A stretch of 64,000 nt of DNA, taken from positions 682,001-746,000 of the forward strand of contig JAIUOB010000001.1 in NCBI GenBank assembly GCA_020161135.1, given 5' to 3'. This document shows, piece by piece, positions 52,623 through 61,894 of the stretch. A model generated the notes under the pieces. It was not told the origin of the DNA. It worked only from the letters and a program-made list of their open reading frames with translations, and searched no databases. How positions within the stretch are numbered: the stretch's first letter is position 1; each line of letters begins with the position of its first letter. Source of the DNA: Gemmatimonadota bacterium (GTDB lineage Bacteria; Gemmatimonadota; Gemmatimonadetes; Gemmatimonadales; Gemmatimonadaceae). Position numbers and translations under genes: made by a program.

Positions 52623-54521
52623 ATGCGCCGCCTGTTCCGTCTCTGCATCGCGCTCGTGGGCGCGACCCTTGTTGGCTGCGAGTACAAGGCCGCGAAGTTC
52701 TTCGAACCCACCGGCCTCGATCTCTCCCTCTTCACCGGCACCATCACCGGCACCGTCACGGTCAACGGCGTCGGTGTGTCCGGCGTGACCGTGAGCAGCG
52801 GGGCCAAGACGACCGTTACCGGTGCGAACGGCACCTATCAGTTGGTCGACATGCCCGTGGGCTCTACGCCGGTCGGCGTGAGCGGACTCCCCGCGAACGC
52901 GACGTGCCCCTCGCGCGCGACGTTGGTCGACGTCGTCGCCGGTCAAACGGTGCGCGCCGACTTCGCCTGCACCGCACCGACGACCGGCTCGGTGGGGGGC
53001 CAGGTGACCGTCGACGGCACCGGCACAGCCGGCATGGTCGTCTCGGTCGACGGCCGCATCGCGACCACGGGCCCCGGTGGCGTCTATCTCATCGACGGCG
53101 TGCGACCGGGGAGCCAGACCGTGCAGGTCGCGCCCCCCGACGGCGGGACGTGCTCGCCGAGTGCGCGCGCGGTGACGGTCGTGGCCGGCGAACTCGTCAC
53201 CGCGAACTTCGCCTGCGCGCGTCCCGCCACCGGCTCGATCGGCGGCATCGTCACGCTGAACGGCGCGAGCGCCGTGGGCGTCACGGTGTCGGCGGGCACG
53301 CGGTCGGCGGTCACCAACGCCGGCGGCGTCTATCGCATCGACAGCGTGCCGCCCGGGCCGGCAACGGTGCAGGTCGGCCAGATCGACGGCGCGACGTGCA
53401 CACCGTCGGCGCGCCAGGTCACCGTGGTGGCCAGCCAGATCGCCACCGCGAACTTCACCTGCACGCGTCCCACCGTCGGCACGATCACGGGTACGGTGAC
53501 GCTCAACGGCACACCGGTCGCCGGCGTGTCGATCGCGGTGGGGCTACGCATCGTCACCACCGGCGCCAACGGCACCTATCGCGTCGACAGCCTGCCGCCA
53601 GGCATCGTGCCCGTCTCGATCGTCGAGCCACCGACGGGCGCGACGTGCCAGCCCGGCGGACAGGGCGTCATGGTCGTGGCGGGTGAGGTCGCGACCGCGA
53701 ACTTCAGCTGCACACGCCCCACGACGGGCTCGGTCACCGGCTCGGTCTCGATCAACGGCACGCCCACCGCCGGCATCACGGTGCTCGTGGGCTCCCGCGT
53801 CGTGACCACGGGCGCCAACGGCAGCTATCGCGTGGACAGCCTGCCGCCGGGCCCCATCACCGTCGCCTTGGGCGACCTGCCGCCCAACACGACCTGCCAG
53901 CCGGGCACGCAGGTGGTCACCATCGTCGCGGGGCAGGTGGCGACGGCGAATGTGAGCTGCACGCGCGTCTTCACCGGCTCCGTGGCGGGGCGCGTGACGA
54001 TCGACGGCCAGCCCGCTGCCGGCCTCACGATCTTCACCTCGCTGCTCTCCACCACCACCGACAGCAACGGCCAGTATCGGCTCGACGGCATCCTGCCGGG
54101 CACCGCGATCGTCGCCATCGCCGGCCTGCTCCCCACCATCACCTGCTCCCCGGGCACGTCGCGCGGCGTCCTCATCACCGCCGGTGCGATCACGGTGGCG
54201 GACTTCACCTGCGTGCGGCAGTCGGCGTTCTCGCTCGGCGTCATTCCCTCGTATCGTCATCTGGGGTCGACCAGCGAGGTGTGCGCGGTGGTGACGACCA
54301 CGCCGGCGCAGCCCAACGCCGCCTACAGCGCGATGTTCTCGGGTCCCGGCGTGCTGAGCGGCTTTGGCTCGCTGAACGGCACGCTGAGCAGCACGGGCAC
54401 CGCCACGCTCCGCTTCGGCATCGACTCGTACGGCACGTACAACGGCAGTGTCACGGTGCTGGGGCGCACGACGAGCTTCACGATGGACGTGAGCGCGGCC
54501 GCGGGCATGTGTCCGCAGTGA
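52623..54521 (+). CDS. Lipoprotein with six tandem Ig-like/carboxypeptidase-regulatory repeats
   Basis: 632 residues. LCIALVGATLVGC is the lipobox. From about residue 37 six repeats of 82-84 residues follow. Each starts TGxxxGxVTxxG, has GANGxYRxDSLPPG in the middle and ends TCxPxxxxVxVVAGxxxTANFxCTRPT. Each carries two cysteines, likely to form a disulfide, in line with export. A final domain (SAMFSGPGVLSGFGSLNGTL) is Ig-like. The repeats are a beta-sandwich type (CarboxypepD_reg-like) common in surface adhesion proteins. The DNA repeat is about 246 bp, so copy number may vary. Confidence 0.88.
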   Translation: MRRLFRLCIALVGATLVGCEYKAAKFFEPTGLDLSLFTGTITGTVTVNGVGVSGVTVSSGAKTTVTGANGTYQLVDMPVGSTPVGVSGLPANATCPSRATLVDVVAGQTVRADFACTAPTTGSVGGQVTVDGTGTAGMVVSVDGRIATTGPGGVYLIDGVRPGSQTVQVAPPDGGTCSPSARAVTVVAGELVTANFACARPATGSIGGIVTLNGASAVGVTVSAGTRSAVTNAGGVYRIDSVPPGPATVQVGQIDGATCTPSARQVTVVASQIATANFTCTRPTVGTITGTVTLNGTPVAGVSIAVGLRIVTTGANGTYRVDSLPPGIVPVSIVEPPTGATCQPGGQGVMVVAGEVATANFSCTRPTTGSVTGSVSINGTPTAGITVLVGSRVVTTGANGSYRVDSLPPGPITVALGDLPPNTTCQPGTQVVTIVAGQVATANVSCTRVFTGSVAGRVTIDGQPAAGLTIFTSLLSTTTDSNGQYRLDGILPGTAIVAIAGLLPTITCSPGTSRGVLITAGAITVADFTCVRQSAFSLGVIPSYRHLGSTSEVCAVVTTTPAQPNAAYSAMFSGPGVLSGFGSLNGTLSSTGTATLRFGIDSYGTYNGSVTVLGRTTSFTMDVSAAAGMCPQ

Positions 54522-54610
54522 CGACGTCACCGGTCGGGCGCCGCTTTGACAGCGAGCGGCGGCGCCCGTACTCTCTGCGCAGACTCCCCCCCGGCAGAGG
54601 GCCCTGGCGC

Positions 54611-55276
54611 ATGGCGCGTCCCGCACCGCTCGCTGACTCGTTGTCTGTGGCTGTGCCGGCGCCCGCACAGGCGCCGGCGGGCGACGTCACGCAACTGTTG
54701 CACGCGTTCGCCAACGGACATCGCGACGCGTTCGACCAGCTCGTGCCGCTTATCTACGCCGAGCTCACGCGCGTCGCGCGCGACCGCCTGCGGCGCGAGC
54801 GTCCGGGGCACACGCTCGACACCGGCGCCCTGGTGCACGAAGCGTGGGATCGGCTCCGTCATCAGGTGCGCACGGTGTGGCGCAGCCGCGAGCACTTCCT
54901 CGCGGTGGCATCGGAAGCGATGCGGCGCATCCTGGTCGACCATGCCAAGGCGCGCGCCGCCCAGCGACGCGGCGGGGCGCAGCGGCACGTGTCGCTCGAC
55001 GAGATCGGTGGCATCGCCGACCCGTCGACGCTCACCGACGCGCAGGCCGACCTGCTGCTGGCCCTCGACGAAGCGCTGTCGCGACTCGCCACGTTCAACG
55101 CGGCGGGGGCGCAGGTGGTGCAGTACCGCTACTTCGGCGGCTTGAGCAACCCGGAGATCGCGACGCTCATGGACACCAGCGAGCGGTCGGTGCGGCGCCT
55201 CTGGATCATGGCCAAGGCCTGGCTGCAGCGGGAGCTCGCACCGGAGCGGCCCGTCGCCCATGACGCGCCCGACTGA
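54611..55276 (+). CDS. ECF-type RNA polymerase sigma factor, kinase-linked
   Basis: 221 residues with regions 2 (about 30-115) and 4 (about 150-205, QVVQYRYFGGLSNPEIATLM). It is of the same kinase-linked group as the factor at 11077-11667. Region 2.2 reads HTLDTGALVHEAW, with Thr68 and Thr71 and no DAED. The gene overlaps the kinase start by 17 bp. The ATG at 54611 is the first plausible start after the lipoprotein gene; the leader is Ala/Pro-rich. Confidence 0.92.
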   Translation: MARPAPLADSLSVAVPAPAQAPAGDVTQLLHAFANGHRDAFDQLVPLIYAELTRVARDRLRRERPGHTLDTGALVHEAWDRLRHQVRTVWRSREHFLAVASEAMRRILVDHAKARAAQRRGGAQRHVSLDEIGGIADPSTLTDAQADLLLALDEALSRLATFNAAGAQVVQYRYFGGLSNPEIATLMDTSERSVRRLWIMAKAWLQRELAPERPVAHDAPD

Positions 55277-57965
55277 CGCGATGCATCCGGCGCGCTGGCG
55301 CCGGATCGAGGCGTTGTTCGATCTCGTCGTCGACGCCGCGCCGTCCGACCGCGTGCGCCTGCTGCGCGACGCGTGCGCCGACGACCCGTCGCTGGTGAGC
55401 GAGGTGCTGGGGCTCATCGACAGCGCGACGAGCCACCCGGACTTCCTCGAGGTGTCGCTCGTCGACGCCTCCCGCCTGCCGGACGCGCCCCTCACCTGGG
55501 CCACGGGCGAGCTCACCACCGCCGGGGCGCGCTATCGCCTCATCGAGCGCGTGGGCGAAGGCGGCATGGCCGAGGTGTTTCGCGCCGTGCGCGTCGACGA
55601 CGCCGACGCCATCCCGGTCGCCGTCAAGGTCATGCGGCGCGGCCTCGACACCGACGTGACGCTGCGTCGGTTCCGCCTCGAGACCCGCATCCTCGCGACG
55701 CTGTCGCACCCGCACATCGCACCGCTGCTCGACAGCGGCGCCACCCCCGACGGCCGGCCGTTCGTGGTCATGCCGTTCGTGGCCGGCGCGCCGCTGGTCG
55801 AATGGTGTGACGCGCGGCGGCTCTCCGTCGCGCAGCGCCTCGCGCTCGTCCGGCAGTTGTGCGCGGCGGTGCAGCATGCCCACCAGCACTTCATCGTGCA
55901 CCGCGACATCAAGCCGTCCAACGTGCTCGTCACCGAGGACGGCACCCCGGTGCTGCTCGACTTCGGTATCGGCAAGGTGCTGCAGCCCGACGCCTGGACC
56001 GATGCGGCAACGCGCGACACCACGCAGAGCGGGCGGGTGCTCACCCCGGACTACGCGGCACCGGAGCAGTTGCGCGGCGGCGCGGTGTCGACCGCGACCG
56101 ATGTGTACGCGCTGGGCGTGCTGCTGTGTGAACTGCTCACCGGCGCGCTGCCATGGCCGGAGGGACACCGGCGTCGCGAGCACACCGATCGCGACGCGCC
56201 CGCCGAAGTGCGCCGCCCGAGCCTGCTCGTGACCGAGGACAGCGCCGCCGCGCGCGGCCTCTCGGCTCGCGACCTCACGCGGCGGCTCTCCGGCGATCTC
56301 GACACGATCGTGCTCACCGCAATTCGCGACGAGCCGGCACGACGCTATCCCACCGCGGTCGCGCTCGCCGACGACCTGCAGCGCTACCTCGAGGGACGTC
56401 CGGTGCTCGCGCGCACCGATTCCGCAGGCTACCGCCTGCAGAAGTTCGTGCGGCGCAACCGCGTGGCGGTGAGCGCCGGCGTCGTCACGGCGTCGGCGCT
56501 GCTGGTCGCCGCCGTCATGCTGGTGCGCAACGAGCGCCTGGTGCGACGCACGGCCGAGCGCGTGGCGGTCGAGCGCGACCGCGCGCGCGAGGTGCGCACG
56601 TTCCTGCTCGAGACGTTCGGCGCGTCGGGGGCCGATCGTGCGGTGAGCGACACGGTGTCGGTGCGCCGCCTGCTCGACCTGCAGGCCGCGCAGACGGCCA
56701 CGCGCTACGGCACGCAGCCCGCCCTGCATGCCGACATGCTCGAGGCGCTGGCAGAGGCGTACGATCGCCTCGGGTTGGCTGTCCCCGCCGAGTCGCTGGC
56801 CGCGCGCGCCGTGCAGTTGCGCCGTCGCGCGGGCAGCACGGCCGATACGCTTCCCGATGCGCTCGCGAACGCCGTGTCGCTGCACGGCTGGCTGCTGCAT
56901 GCCGCAGGGCGCCCCGCGGAGGCCGTGCCGCTGCTGCAGGAGGCCATCACGCGACGCCGCGGCGTGCCCGATGCCGCGCTCGGGCTCTCGCGGTCGCTCA
57001 ACGACCTCGGCGTGGTCTACAACGCGACGGCGCGCTACGCCGAGGCCGAGACGACGCTCACCGAGGCGCTGGCGCTGCGCGAGCAACTGCTCGGCGCCGA
57101 TGATCGCGCGGTTGGGATCACGGCGAACAATCTCGCGGCCACGTACTTCTATCTGGCGCGCTACGACAGCGCGGCCGCGATGCAGGCACGCGCGTTGCGC
57201 GCCCTGAGTGCGGCGTACGGGTTGGATCATCAGCGCACGGTGGTCGCGCTCGCGAATCTCGCGACCTTTCGCCGTCAGGCCGGCGATCGGGCGGGCGCTG
57301 AACGCGAATATCGCGAGCTGCTGGCACGACACACGCGCGTGCAGGGCGCCGAGCATCCGGTCACCGCCCGCGTGATGACGGCGCTGGCCCAGGTGCGCCT
57401 CGACGCTGCGACCCCGGCCGACACGGCGCCGCTGGCGGAGGCCGAGCAACTCGTGCGCGACGCGCTGCGTGCGTTCAGGCAGTCGCTGGGCCCCACGCAC
57501 CCCGATGTCGGCAAGGCGATGCACCAGTTGGCCACCATCCGCCTGCAACGCGGCGACGTGCGCGATGCGGCGCAACTCGAAGCCGCGGCATTGCCCGTGC
57601 TCACCGCTGCCGTGGGGCCGTGGCATCCGAGCACGCTGGCCACCCGCGTGGGACAGGCGCGTGTGCTGCGCGCGAGCGGCGACGTGCCCGGCGCCGTGCG
57701 TCTGCTCACGCAACTGCGCACGCAGTTGGCGGTCGCGCCCGCGGCGACGCCGGGACTCGCGCTCGAACGGGCGCGCGTGGCGGTCGCGCACTGCGAGATG
57801 CTGCTCGCCGCACGCAACGGCCGCGCGCCGACGCTTGCCGACGAGGCGACCACGGTGTGTCGCGACGCCCTGCGCGCGCTGCCGGAAGGCGCTGCCACGC
57901 CGCCGTCGCTACGCCGTCAGGCCACCGCGCTCCGTGACTCGGCGGCTCGCGTCACGACGCAATAG
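55260..57965 (+). CDS. Transmembrane Ser/Thr protein kinase with TPR region
   Basis: 901 residues. GEGGMAEVFRAVR glycine loop, Lys123 in VAVKVM, HRDIKPSN with Asp216, DFG with Asp234, LTPDYAAPEQL and YALGVLLCELL define the kinase domain. One transmembrane helix (VSAGVVTASALLVAAVMLV) is near residue 410. About 460 residues of TPR-like helices follow (ARYAEAETTLTEALALREQL, HPDVGKAMHQLATIRLQRGD). It shares its architecture with the kinase at 11664 but with a different N-terminus. The upstream sigma factor is a probable substrate. Confidence 0.93.
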   Translation: MTRPTDAMHPARWRRIEALFDLVVDAAPSDRVRLLRDACADDPSLVSEVLGLIDSATSHPDFLEVSLVDASRLPDAPLTWATGELTTAGARYRLIERVGEGGMAEVFRAVRVDDADAIPVAVKVMRRGLDTDVTLRRFRLETRILATLSHPHIAPLLDSGATPDGRPFVVMPFVAGAPLVEWCDARRLSVAQRLALVRQLCAAVQHAHQHFIVHRDIKPSNVLVTEDGTPVLLDFGIGKVLQPDAWTDAATRDTTQSGRVLTPDYAAPEQLRGGAVSTATDVYALGVLLCELLTGALPWPEGHRRREHTDRDAPAEVRRPSLLVTEDSAAARGLSARDLTRRLSGDLDTIVLTAIRDEPARRYPTAVALADDLQRYLEGRPVLARTDSAGYRLQKFVRRNRVAVSAGVVTASALLVAAVMLVRNERLVRRTAERVAVERDRAREVRTFLLETFGASGADRAVSDTVSVRRLLDLQAAQTATRYGTQPALHADMLEALAEAYDRLGLAVPAESLAARAVQLRRRAGSTADTLPDALANAVSLHGWLLHAAGRPAEAVPLLQEAITRRRGVPDAALGLSRSLNDLGVVYNATARYAEAETTLTEALALREQLLGADDRAVGITANNLAATYFYLARYDSAAAMQARALRALSAAYGLDHQRTVVALANLATFRRQAGDRAGAEREYRELLARHTRVQGAEHPVTARVMTALAQVRLDAATPADTAPLAEAEQLVRDALRAFRQSLGPTHPDVGKAMHQLATIRLQRGDVRDAAQLEAAALPVLTAAVGPWHPSTLATRVGQARVLRASGDVPGAVRLLTQLRTQLAVAPAATPGLALERARVAVAHCEMLLAARNGRAPTLADEATTVCRDALRALPEGAATPPSLRRQATALRDSAARVTTQ

Positions 57966-57978
57966 AGTAGCTGTGATG

Positions 57979-57993
57979 GCAGGACGCTCCTGC
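57979..57993. terminator. Short inverted repeat after the second kinase gene
   Basis: GCAGGA-CGC-TCCTGC, a perfect 6-bp stem with a 3-base loop, 13 bp past the kinase stop. It may terminate the sigma/kinase transcript; no U-tract. Confidence 0.35.
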
Positions 57994-58051
57994 GCACTGC
58001 ATAGTCTGCCACGAGATCGCACCAGCACGGCAGGCCCCCTCCCCTCCGACC

Positions 58052-59626
58052 ATGCGCCGATCGTCACCCGACCGCGCCACCGCGCCGCAGGCGCGCGCCG
58101 CCCGTCACGTCCTCTCGCCCGCGTGCCTGCTGGTCGCCCTGGCCGCGTGCACGACCGACACGAAGCAGCCCGCGACACCGCCGGCGGCCACGGCGCAGAG
58201 TGCCCGCCTGCAGGCCGTCATCGCGCGCGGCGACTCGCTCGAGCTGCCAGGTGGCCGGTGGGAGCCGCCGCCGGGCGACGGGCTCGAGCACTCCATCGCC
58301 GGCTTCGCCACCACGCTGTGTGCGGCGGTGTTCATCACTGGCCTCGAACCCGCCGACGCCGCGGCGAACGTCGGCTTCTTCACCGGACCGCTGGACGATC
58401 GCGGTGTGGTCACCGACACCGCCATCGACCGCGCTGCACAGATGGTGCGCCTCACGCTGCCGAGCGGTGTGGTGGTGCGTGCCAAGCGCTACGGCAGTCA
58501 GGGGTGCGTGCCGCTCCCCAAGGGGCGCGACTCGGTGTTCTTCACGCCGGTCACGGTCACGCCCACACTGCCGCCCGCCGCGACGACCCCGTGGCCCATG
58601 GGTGATCGCATCGACGCCGCACCGTGGCCCGCCGGCGTCGACTCGGCCAAGGTGGCGCAGGCCCTCGCCACCGGCTTTGGCCCCGACAGCGCCATGACCG
58701 AAGCGTTCCTCGTCACTTACAAGGGGCGCATCATCGCCGAACGCTACGGCGCCGGCATCGGCATCCACACCCCGCTCGAAAGCTGGTCGATGGGCAAGAG
58801 CCTCACCGGCACACTCATCGCGCGGCTCATCCAGATGGGCACGTACACGCTCGAGCAGCCGGCGCCCATTCCCGAATGGCAGCAGCCCGGCGACCCGCGT
58901 CAGGCCATCCGCATCATGGACATCATGCGCATGTCGAGCGGGCTGCGCATTCGCGCACCGCAGGATCCGGGGTACGAGAAGTCACTCGGGTACCCCGATC
59001 ACCTGTGGTACTACACGGGCGCGGGGAACAGCTTCCAGTGGGCCGCCACGCGCCCGCAGCAGTGGAAGCCCAACACGGTGGGCCGCTATCGCAACACCGA
59101 TCCCGTGCTTGCCAACTATCTCGTTCGCCTCGGCGTCGAGAAGCGCGGCGAGGACTACCGCACGTGGCCGCAGCGCGCGCTGTTCGACAAGATCGGCATT
59201 CGCGACGCGACGCTCATGACCGACCCGTACGGCAACAATCTCACGCAGGGCGCCGAGTATCTGTCGGCGCGCGACTGGGCGCGCCTGGCCAATCTGTACG
59301 TGCAGGATGGCGTGTGGAACGGCGAGCGCCTGTTGCCCGAGGGGTACGTGGCGCACGTGAAGACCGTGGCCCCCGCGTGGGAGGCCGACGGTCGCCCCAT
59401 TTACGGTGGGGGCTTCATGTGGGTGAACGGCGACGGCGCCGATCCGATTCCGAAGGACGCCTTCTCGTTCCGCGGCGCGGGCGGTCAGAGCACTGTCATC
59501 GTGCCCGACCGCGACCTGGTGGTGGTGCGCCTCGGCAAGTACCGCGGGTCGCGCGCAGGCGACGCCGCGCTCAAGGACGCGCTTCGCCTGCTGATGGAGG
59601 CCGTGCCGTCGAACCGCGCTAGCTGA
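58052..59626 (+). CDS. Serine hydrolase lipoprotein, beta-lactamase superfamily
   Basis: 524 residues. LLVALAAC is the lipobox. The SxxK motif is SMGK with the nucleophile at residue 246 (ESWSMGKSLTGTL). GRYRNTDPVLANYLVRL holds the YxN-type motif (YRN) and SFRGAGGQSTVIV the final motif (GAGG instead of HxG). The first 190 residues form a separate domain of unknown role. It is likely to hydrolyse esters or amides at the cell envelope. The end overlaps the next leftward gene by eight bases. Confidence 0.88.
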   Translation: MRRSSPDRATAPQARAARHVLSPACLLVALAACTTDTKQPATPPAATAQSARLQAVIARGDSLELPGGRWEPPPGDGLEHSIAGFATTLCAAVFITGLEPADAAANVGFFTGPLDDRGVVTDTAIDRAAQMVRLTLPSGVVVRAKRYGSQGCVPLPKGRDSVFFTPVTVTPTLPPAATTPWPMGDRIDAAPWPAGVDSAKVAQALATGFGPDSAMTEAFLVTYKGRIIAERYGAGIGIHTPLESWSMGKSLTGTLIARLIQMGTYTLEQPAPIPEWQQPGDPRQAIRIMDIMRMSSGLRIRAPQDPGYEKSLGYPDHLWYYTGAGNSFQWAATRPQQWKPNTVGRYRNTDPVLANYLVRLGVEKRGEDYRTWPQRALFDKIGIRDATLMTDPYGNNLTQGAEYLSARDWARLANLYVQDGVWNGERLLPEGYVAHVKTVAPAWEADGRPIYGGGFMWVNGDGADPIPKDAFSFRGAGGQSTVIVPDRDLVVVRLGKYRGSRAGDAALKDALRLLMEAVPSNRAS

Positions 59627-60032
59627 CCTTCTTGCCGGCGATCTTCGAGCCGTCGCCCTGCATCCCCCAGGCGCCGGTCACGGTGTTGTCCTCGGCGACG
59701 GTCATCTCGATGTTCGCCGGGCCACCCGGCGTCTCGATCGACAGCTTCATCGTGCGCCCCTCGACCTTGAAGCTCGTGGTCGCGAACTCGCCCATCGCGT
59801 CGTGCTTGAACAGGCCGGTGAAGCTGCCGTCGACCTTCTTCTCGACCGTGAACGCCATGGTCATCGCCTCACCGGCGACGGAGACGCTCAGGGCGTAGCT
59901 GCCGACCGGATTGAACGTGGTATCGGCCACGACGGACGCGGGGGTCGTGACCGGCGCAGCGGCGGCGACGCTGGGAACGACGGCCGCAGCGGCGGCGAGT
60001 GCGGCGATGAAGGCAACGCGACGAGTACGCAT
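59619..60032 (-). CDS. Small secreted beta-rich protein
   Basis: 137 residues with a signal peptide (VAFIAALAAAAAVVPSVAAAA). The mature part is strand-rich and short (GSYALSVSVAGEAMTMAFTV, SFTGLFKHDAMGEFATTSFK, MKLSIETPGGPANIEMTVAED, VTGAWGMQGDGSKIAG), suggesting a small beta-sheet ligand-binding domain. No family assigned. Confidence 0.8.
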   Translation of the reverse strand: MRTRRVAFIAALAAAAAVVPSVAAAAPVTTPASVVADTTFNPVGSYALSVSVAGEAMTMAFTVEKKVDGSFTGLFKHDAMGEFATTSFKVEGRTMKLSIETPGGPANIEMTVAEDNTVTGAWGMQGDGSKIAGKKVS

Positions 60033-60082
60033 GGGAATCGGAGAGCTGAGGTGACGCACGAAAAGACGGACGAGATGGCGCA

Positions 60083-60844
60083 TCAGGACCGGCCGCCTCG
60101 GCGGCGGCCTCCTGAAGTTGGACGGCGCGGACGCGCGGAGGGTTTCACCACCGCCGGGGACGCTTCACCCCGTCCAGTATCCACCCGTCCCACGTAAATC
60201 GTGTGCCATGGACCGCTCGTCACATGCGCACGCGCCGACACGGTCTGGACGCGCAAGCCGCAGTGCTCGAGCGCGGACACGAACCCTGGGTCGGCGGCCA
60301 CACTCCAGTAGGCGATCACCCCGCCGGGCACGAGCGCCCGGATCGTGCTCACGATGCCACGCGATGAATAAAGACGGGCGTTCTCGCGCAGGATCATCCC
60401 GTCCGGACCGTTGTCCGTGTCCAGCATGATCGCATCGAACGCGCCCGGGCGCGCGCGCAGCACCTGCACCACATCGTCGTGCACGATGCGGACGCGTGGG
60501 TCGGCCATGGCCACGTGCGACAGGTCGTACGCCGGGTTCGCGTTCCACGCGATCACGTCGGCCAGGAGCTCCGCCACCACCACTTCGGCGTCGGGCCCCA
60601 CGTGCCGCAGCGCTTCGCGCAGCGTGAAGCCCAGCCCCAACCCGCCGATGAGCACCCGCGCGCCCGGCTTCGTCGCGAGCCCCGCGCAGGCGAGCTCCGC
60701 CAGCTTGTCTTCCGAGTGATGCCGCCGCGTCGACATGAGTTCGACGCCGTCTGCGCGAATGAGATACGCGCCGTCGTGCCGGTACAGTTGCAGCAGCGAC
60801 CCGGTGGGCGTGCGCGCGTCGGCGAGCAGCTCGAGCGGCTTCAT
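60083..60844 (-). CDS. Spermidine-synthase-like methyltransferase-fold protein
   Basis: 253 residues. RVLIGGLGLGFTLREALRH is the SAM/dcSAM-binding glycine motif, EVVVAELLADVIAWN the acidic strand end, and VRIVHDDVVQVLRARPGAFDAIMLDTDNG the later strands. This matches spermidine-synthase-like proteins (SpeE fold), but the catalytic GGGDG-type loop of true SpeE is not evident. The function is uncertain. Coupled to the thioesterase gene (ATGA). The C-terminus is Arg/Gly-rich. Confidence 0.8.
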   Translation of the reverse strand: MKPLELLADARTPTGSLLQLYRHDGAYLIRADGVELMSTRRHHSEDKLAELACAGLATKPGARVLIGGLGLGFTLREALRHVGPDAEVVVAELLADVIAWNANPAYDLSHVAMADPRVRIVHDDVVQVLRARPGAFDAIMLDTDNGPDGMILRENARLYSSRGIVSTIRALVPGGVIAYWSVAADPGFVSALEHCGLRVQTVSARAHVTSGPWHTIYVGRVDTGRGEASPAVVKPSARPRRPTSGGRRRGGRS

Positions 60845-61305
60845 GAGGCGCCCTCGCTGCCGGCCGCGGTCAGCGACACGAACGCGCGATCGGTGCGATG
60901 CGCCACCGCGTCCATCGTGGCCAGCAGCGTCTCGCCGTGCCACACCTCGATGCGATAGAAGCCCGCGCGCTGCCCGCGCTTGAGCTCCGTCGCGCGGGCG
61001 GTGAGCACATCGCCCACGCTGGCGGTGGCGAGGAACTGGATCGTGGTGGACAACCCGACGGCAATGCGCCCGTACGCGTTGCAGCCGACGGAGAAGACGA
61101 AATCGGCCAGGGTGTACAGCACCGCCCCATGCAACCCACCGTGCGCGTTGCGCATGTGCGGCTGCACCGTGAGCGTGGCTTCGGCGACACCGGCCTCGAA
61201 GCGGGTCAGCGCGATACCGAGCGACTGAGCAAACGGATCGGCGCGCACCACCGCGAGGATCGCGTCGCGGTGGGCGTCGAAGGTGGCGTGGTCGAGCTGG
61301 GACAC
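60841..61305 (-). CDS. PaaI-type hotdog thioesterase
   Basis: 154 residues with GTG start at 61305 and GGAG upstream. PHMRNAHGGLHGAVLYTLADFVFSVGCN is the PaaI motif with the catalytic Asn-His-Gly-Gly and Asp. LSTTIQFLATASVGDVLTARATEL and AGFYRIEVWHGETLLATMDAVAHR complete the hotdog fold. It hydrolyses acyl-CoA, often phenylacetyl-CoA-type substrates. Confidence 0.88.
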   Translation of the reverse strand: MSQLDHATFDAHRDAILAVVRADPFAQSLGIALTRFEAGVAEATLTVQPHMRNAHGGLHGAVLYTLADFVFSVGCNAYGRIAVGLSTTIQFLATASVGDVLTARATELKRGQRAGFYRIEVWHGETLLATMDAVAHRTDRAFVSLTAAGSEGAS

Positions 61306-61345
61306 CGCGGGCTCCGAAGTGAGTCGACGAACGGGCCGTCCACCA

Positions 61346-61864
61346 TCATGGAGACGCTCCGCTCTCGTCCAGGTGCCACGAGGTGTGCACCCAGCGACCG
61401 CCGCTGCGCACGAACACCTCGGTGGCCCGACCGCGCAGGTCGCTGCGCACACCGTGTTTGGACGTGACTACATGATAGCGCGAGAACATCACCACCGTCT
61501 CGCCGAAACGATGCAGGGTCGTGCCCTCGAAGTCGACCGAGACGAGGGTGCCGCCGTCGGCCCGGAAGCGTGTGGAGGCCGCGATCGACTCCTCGAGCGT
61601 TTGCCAGGTGGACGACCCGGTGCTCATCGCGACCAGCTCCGGGCCGAGGGCACGACGGAGGGCCGCGGTGTCGGCGGTGAACCAGTGGACCCACACCGCA
61701 CGACGTTCCCGCTCGAGCGCTGTGCGCGCCTCGGCGGGCAGGGTGGTGGTGACGCGTGGGGCAGGACTGGTGGCGGGTTGCGCCCTCACGGTGCAGCTGC
61801 TGGCGCTGCTGACCGCGAGCGCGACGCCGTACAGGGCGGCGCGGTGAAGCACAGAGAACGACAT
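61346..61864 (-). CDS. Secreted SnoaL-like protein
   Basis: 172 residues with a signal peptide (VLHRAALYGVALAVSSASS). VHWFTADTAALRRALGPELVAMS, SVDFEGTTLHRFGETVVMFSRYHVV and RATEVFVRSGGRWVHTSWHLDE are of NTF2/SnoaL-like type. The ligand is unknown. It lies 40 bp upstream of the thioesterase gene on the same strand. Confidence 0.8.
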   Translation of the reverse strand: MSFSVLHRAALYGVALAVSSASSCTVRAQPATSPAPRVTTTLPAEARTALERERRAVWVHWFTADTAALRRALGPELVAMSTGSSTWQTLEESIAASTRFRADGGTLVSVDFEGTTLHRFGETVVMFSRYHVVTSKHGVRSDLRGRATEVFVRSGGRWVHTSWHLDESGASP

Positions 61865-61894
61865 GCCGGGCTCCGGTGAAGGGACACCGGCAGC

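Noticed and set aside
55206..57791. 861-codon open frame antisense to the second kinase
   Set aside because: Same cause; kinase motifs are on the other strand.
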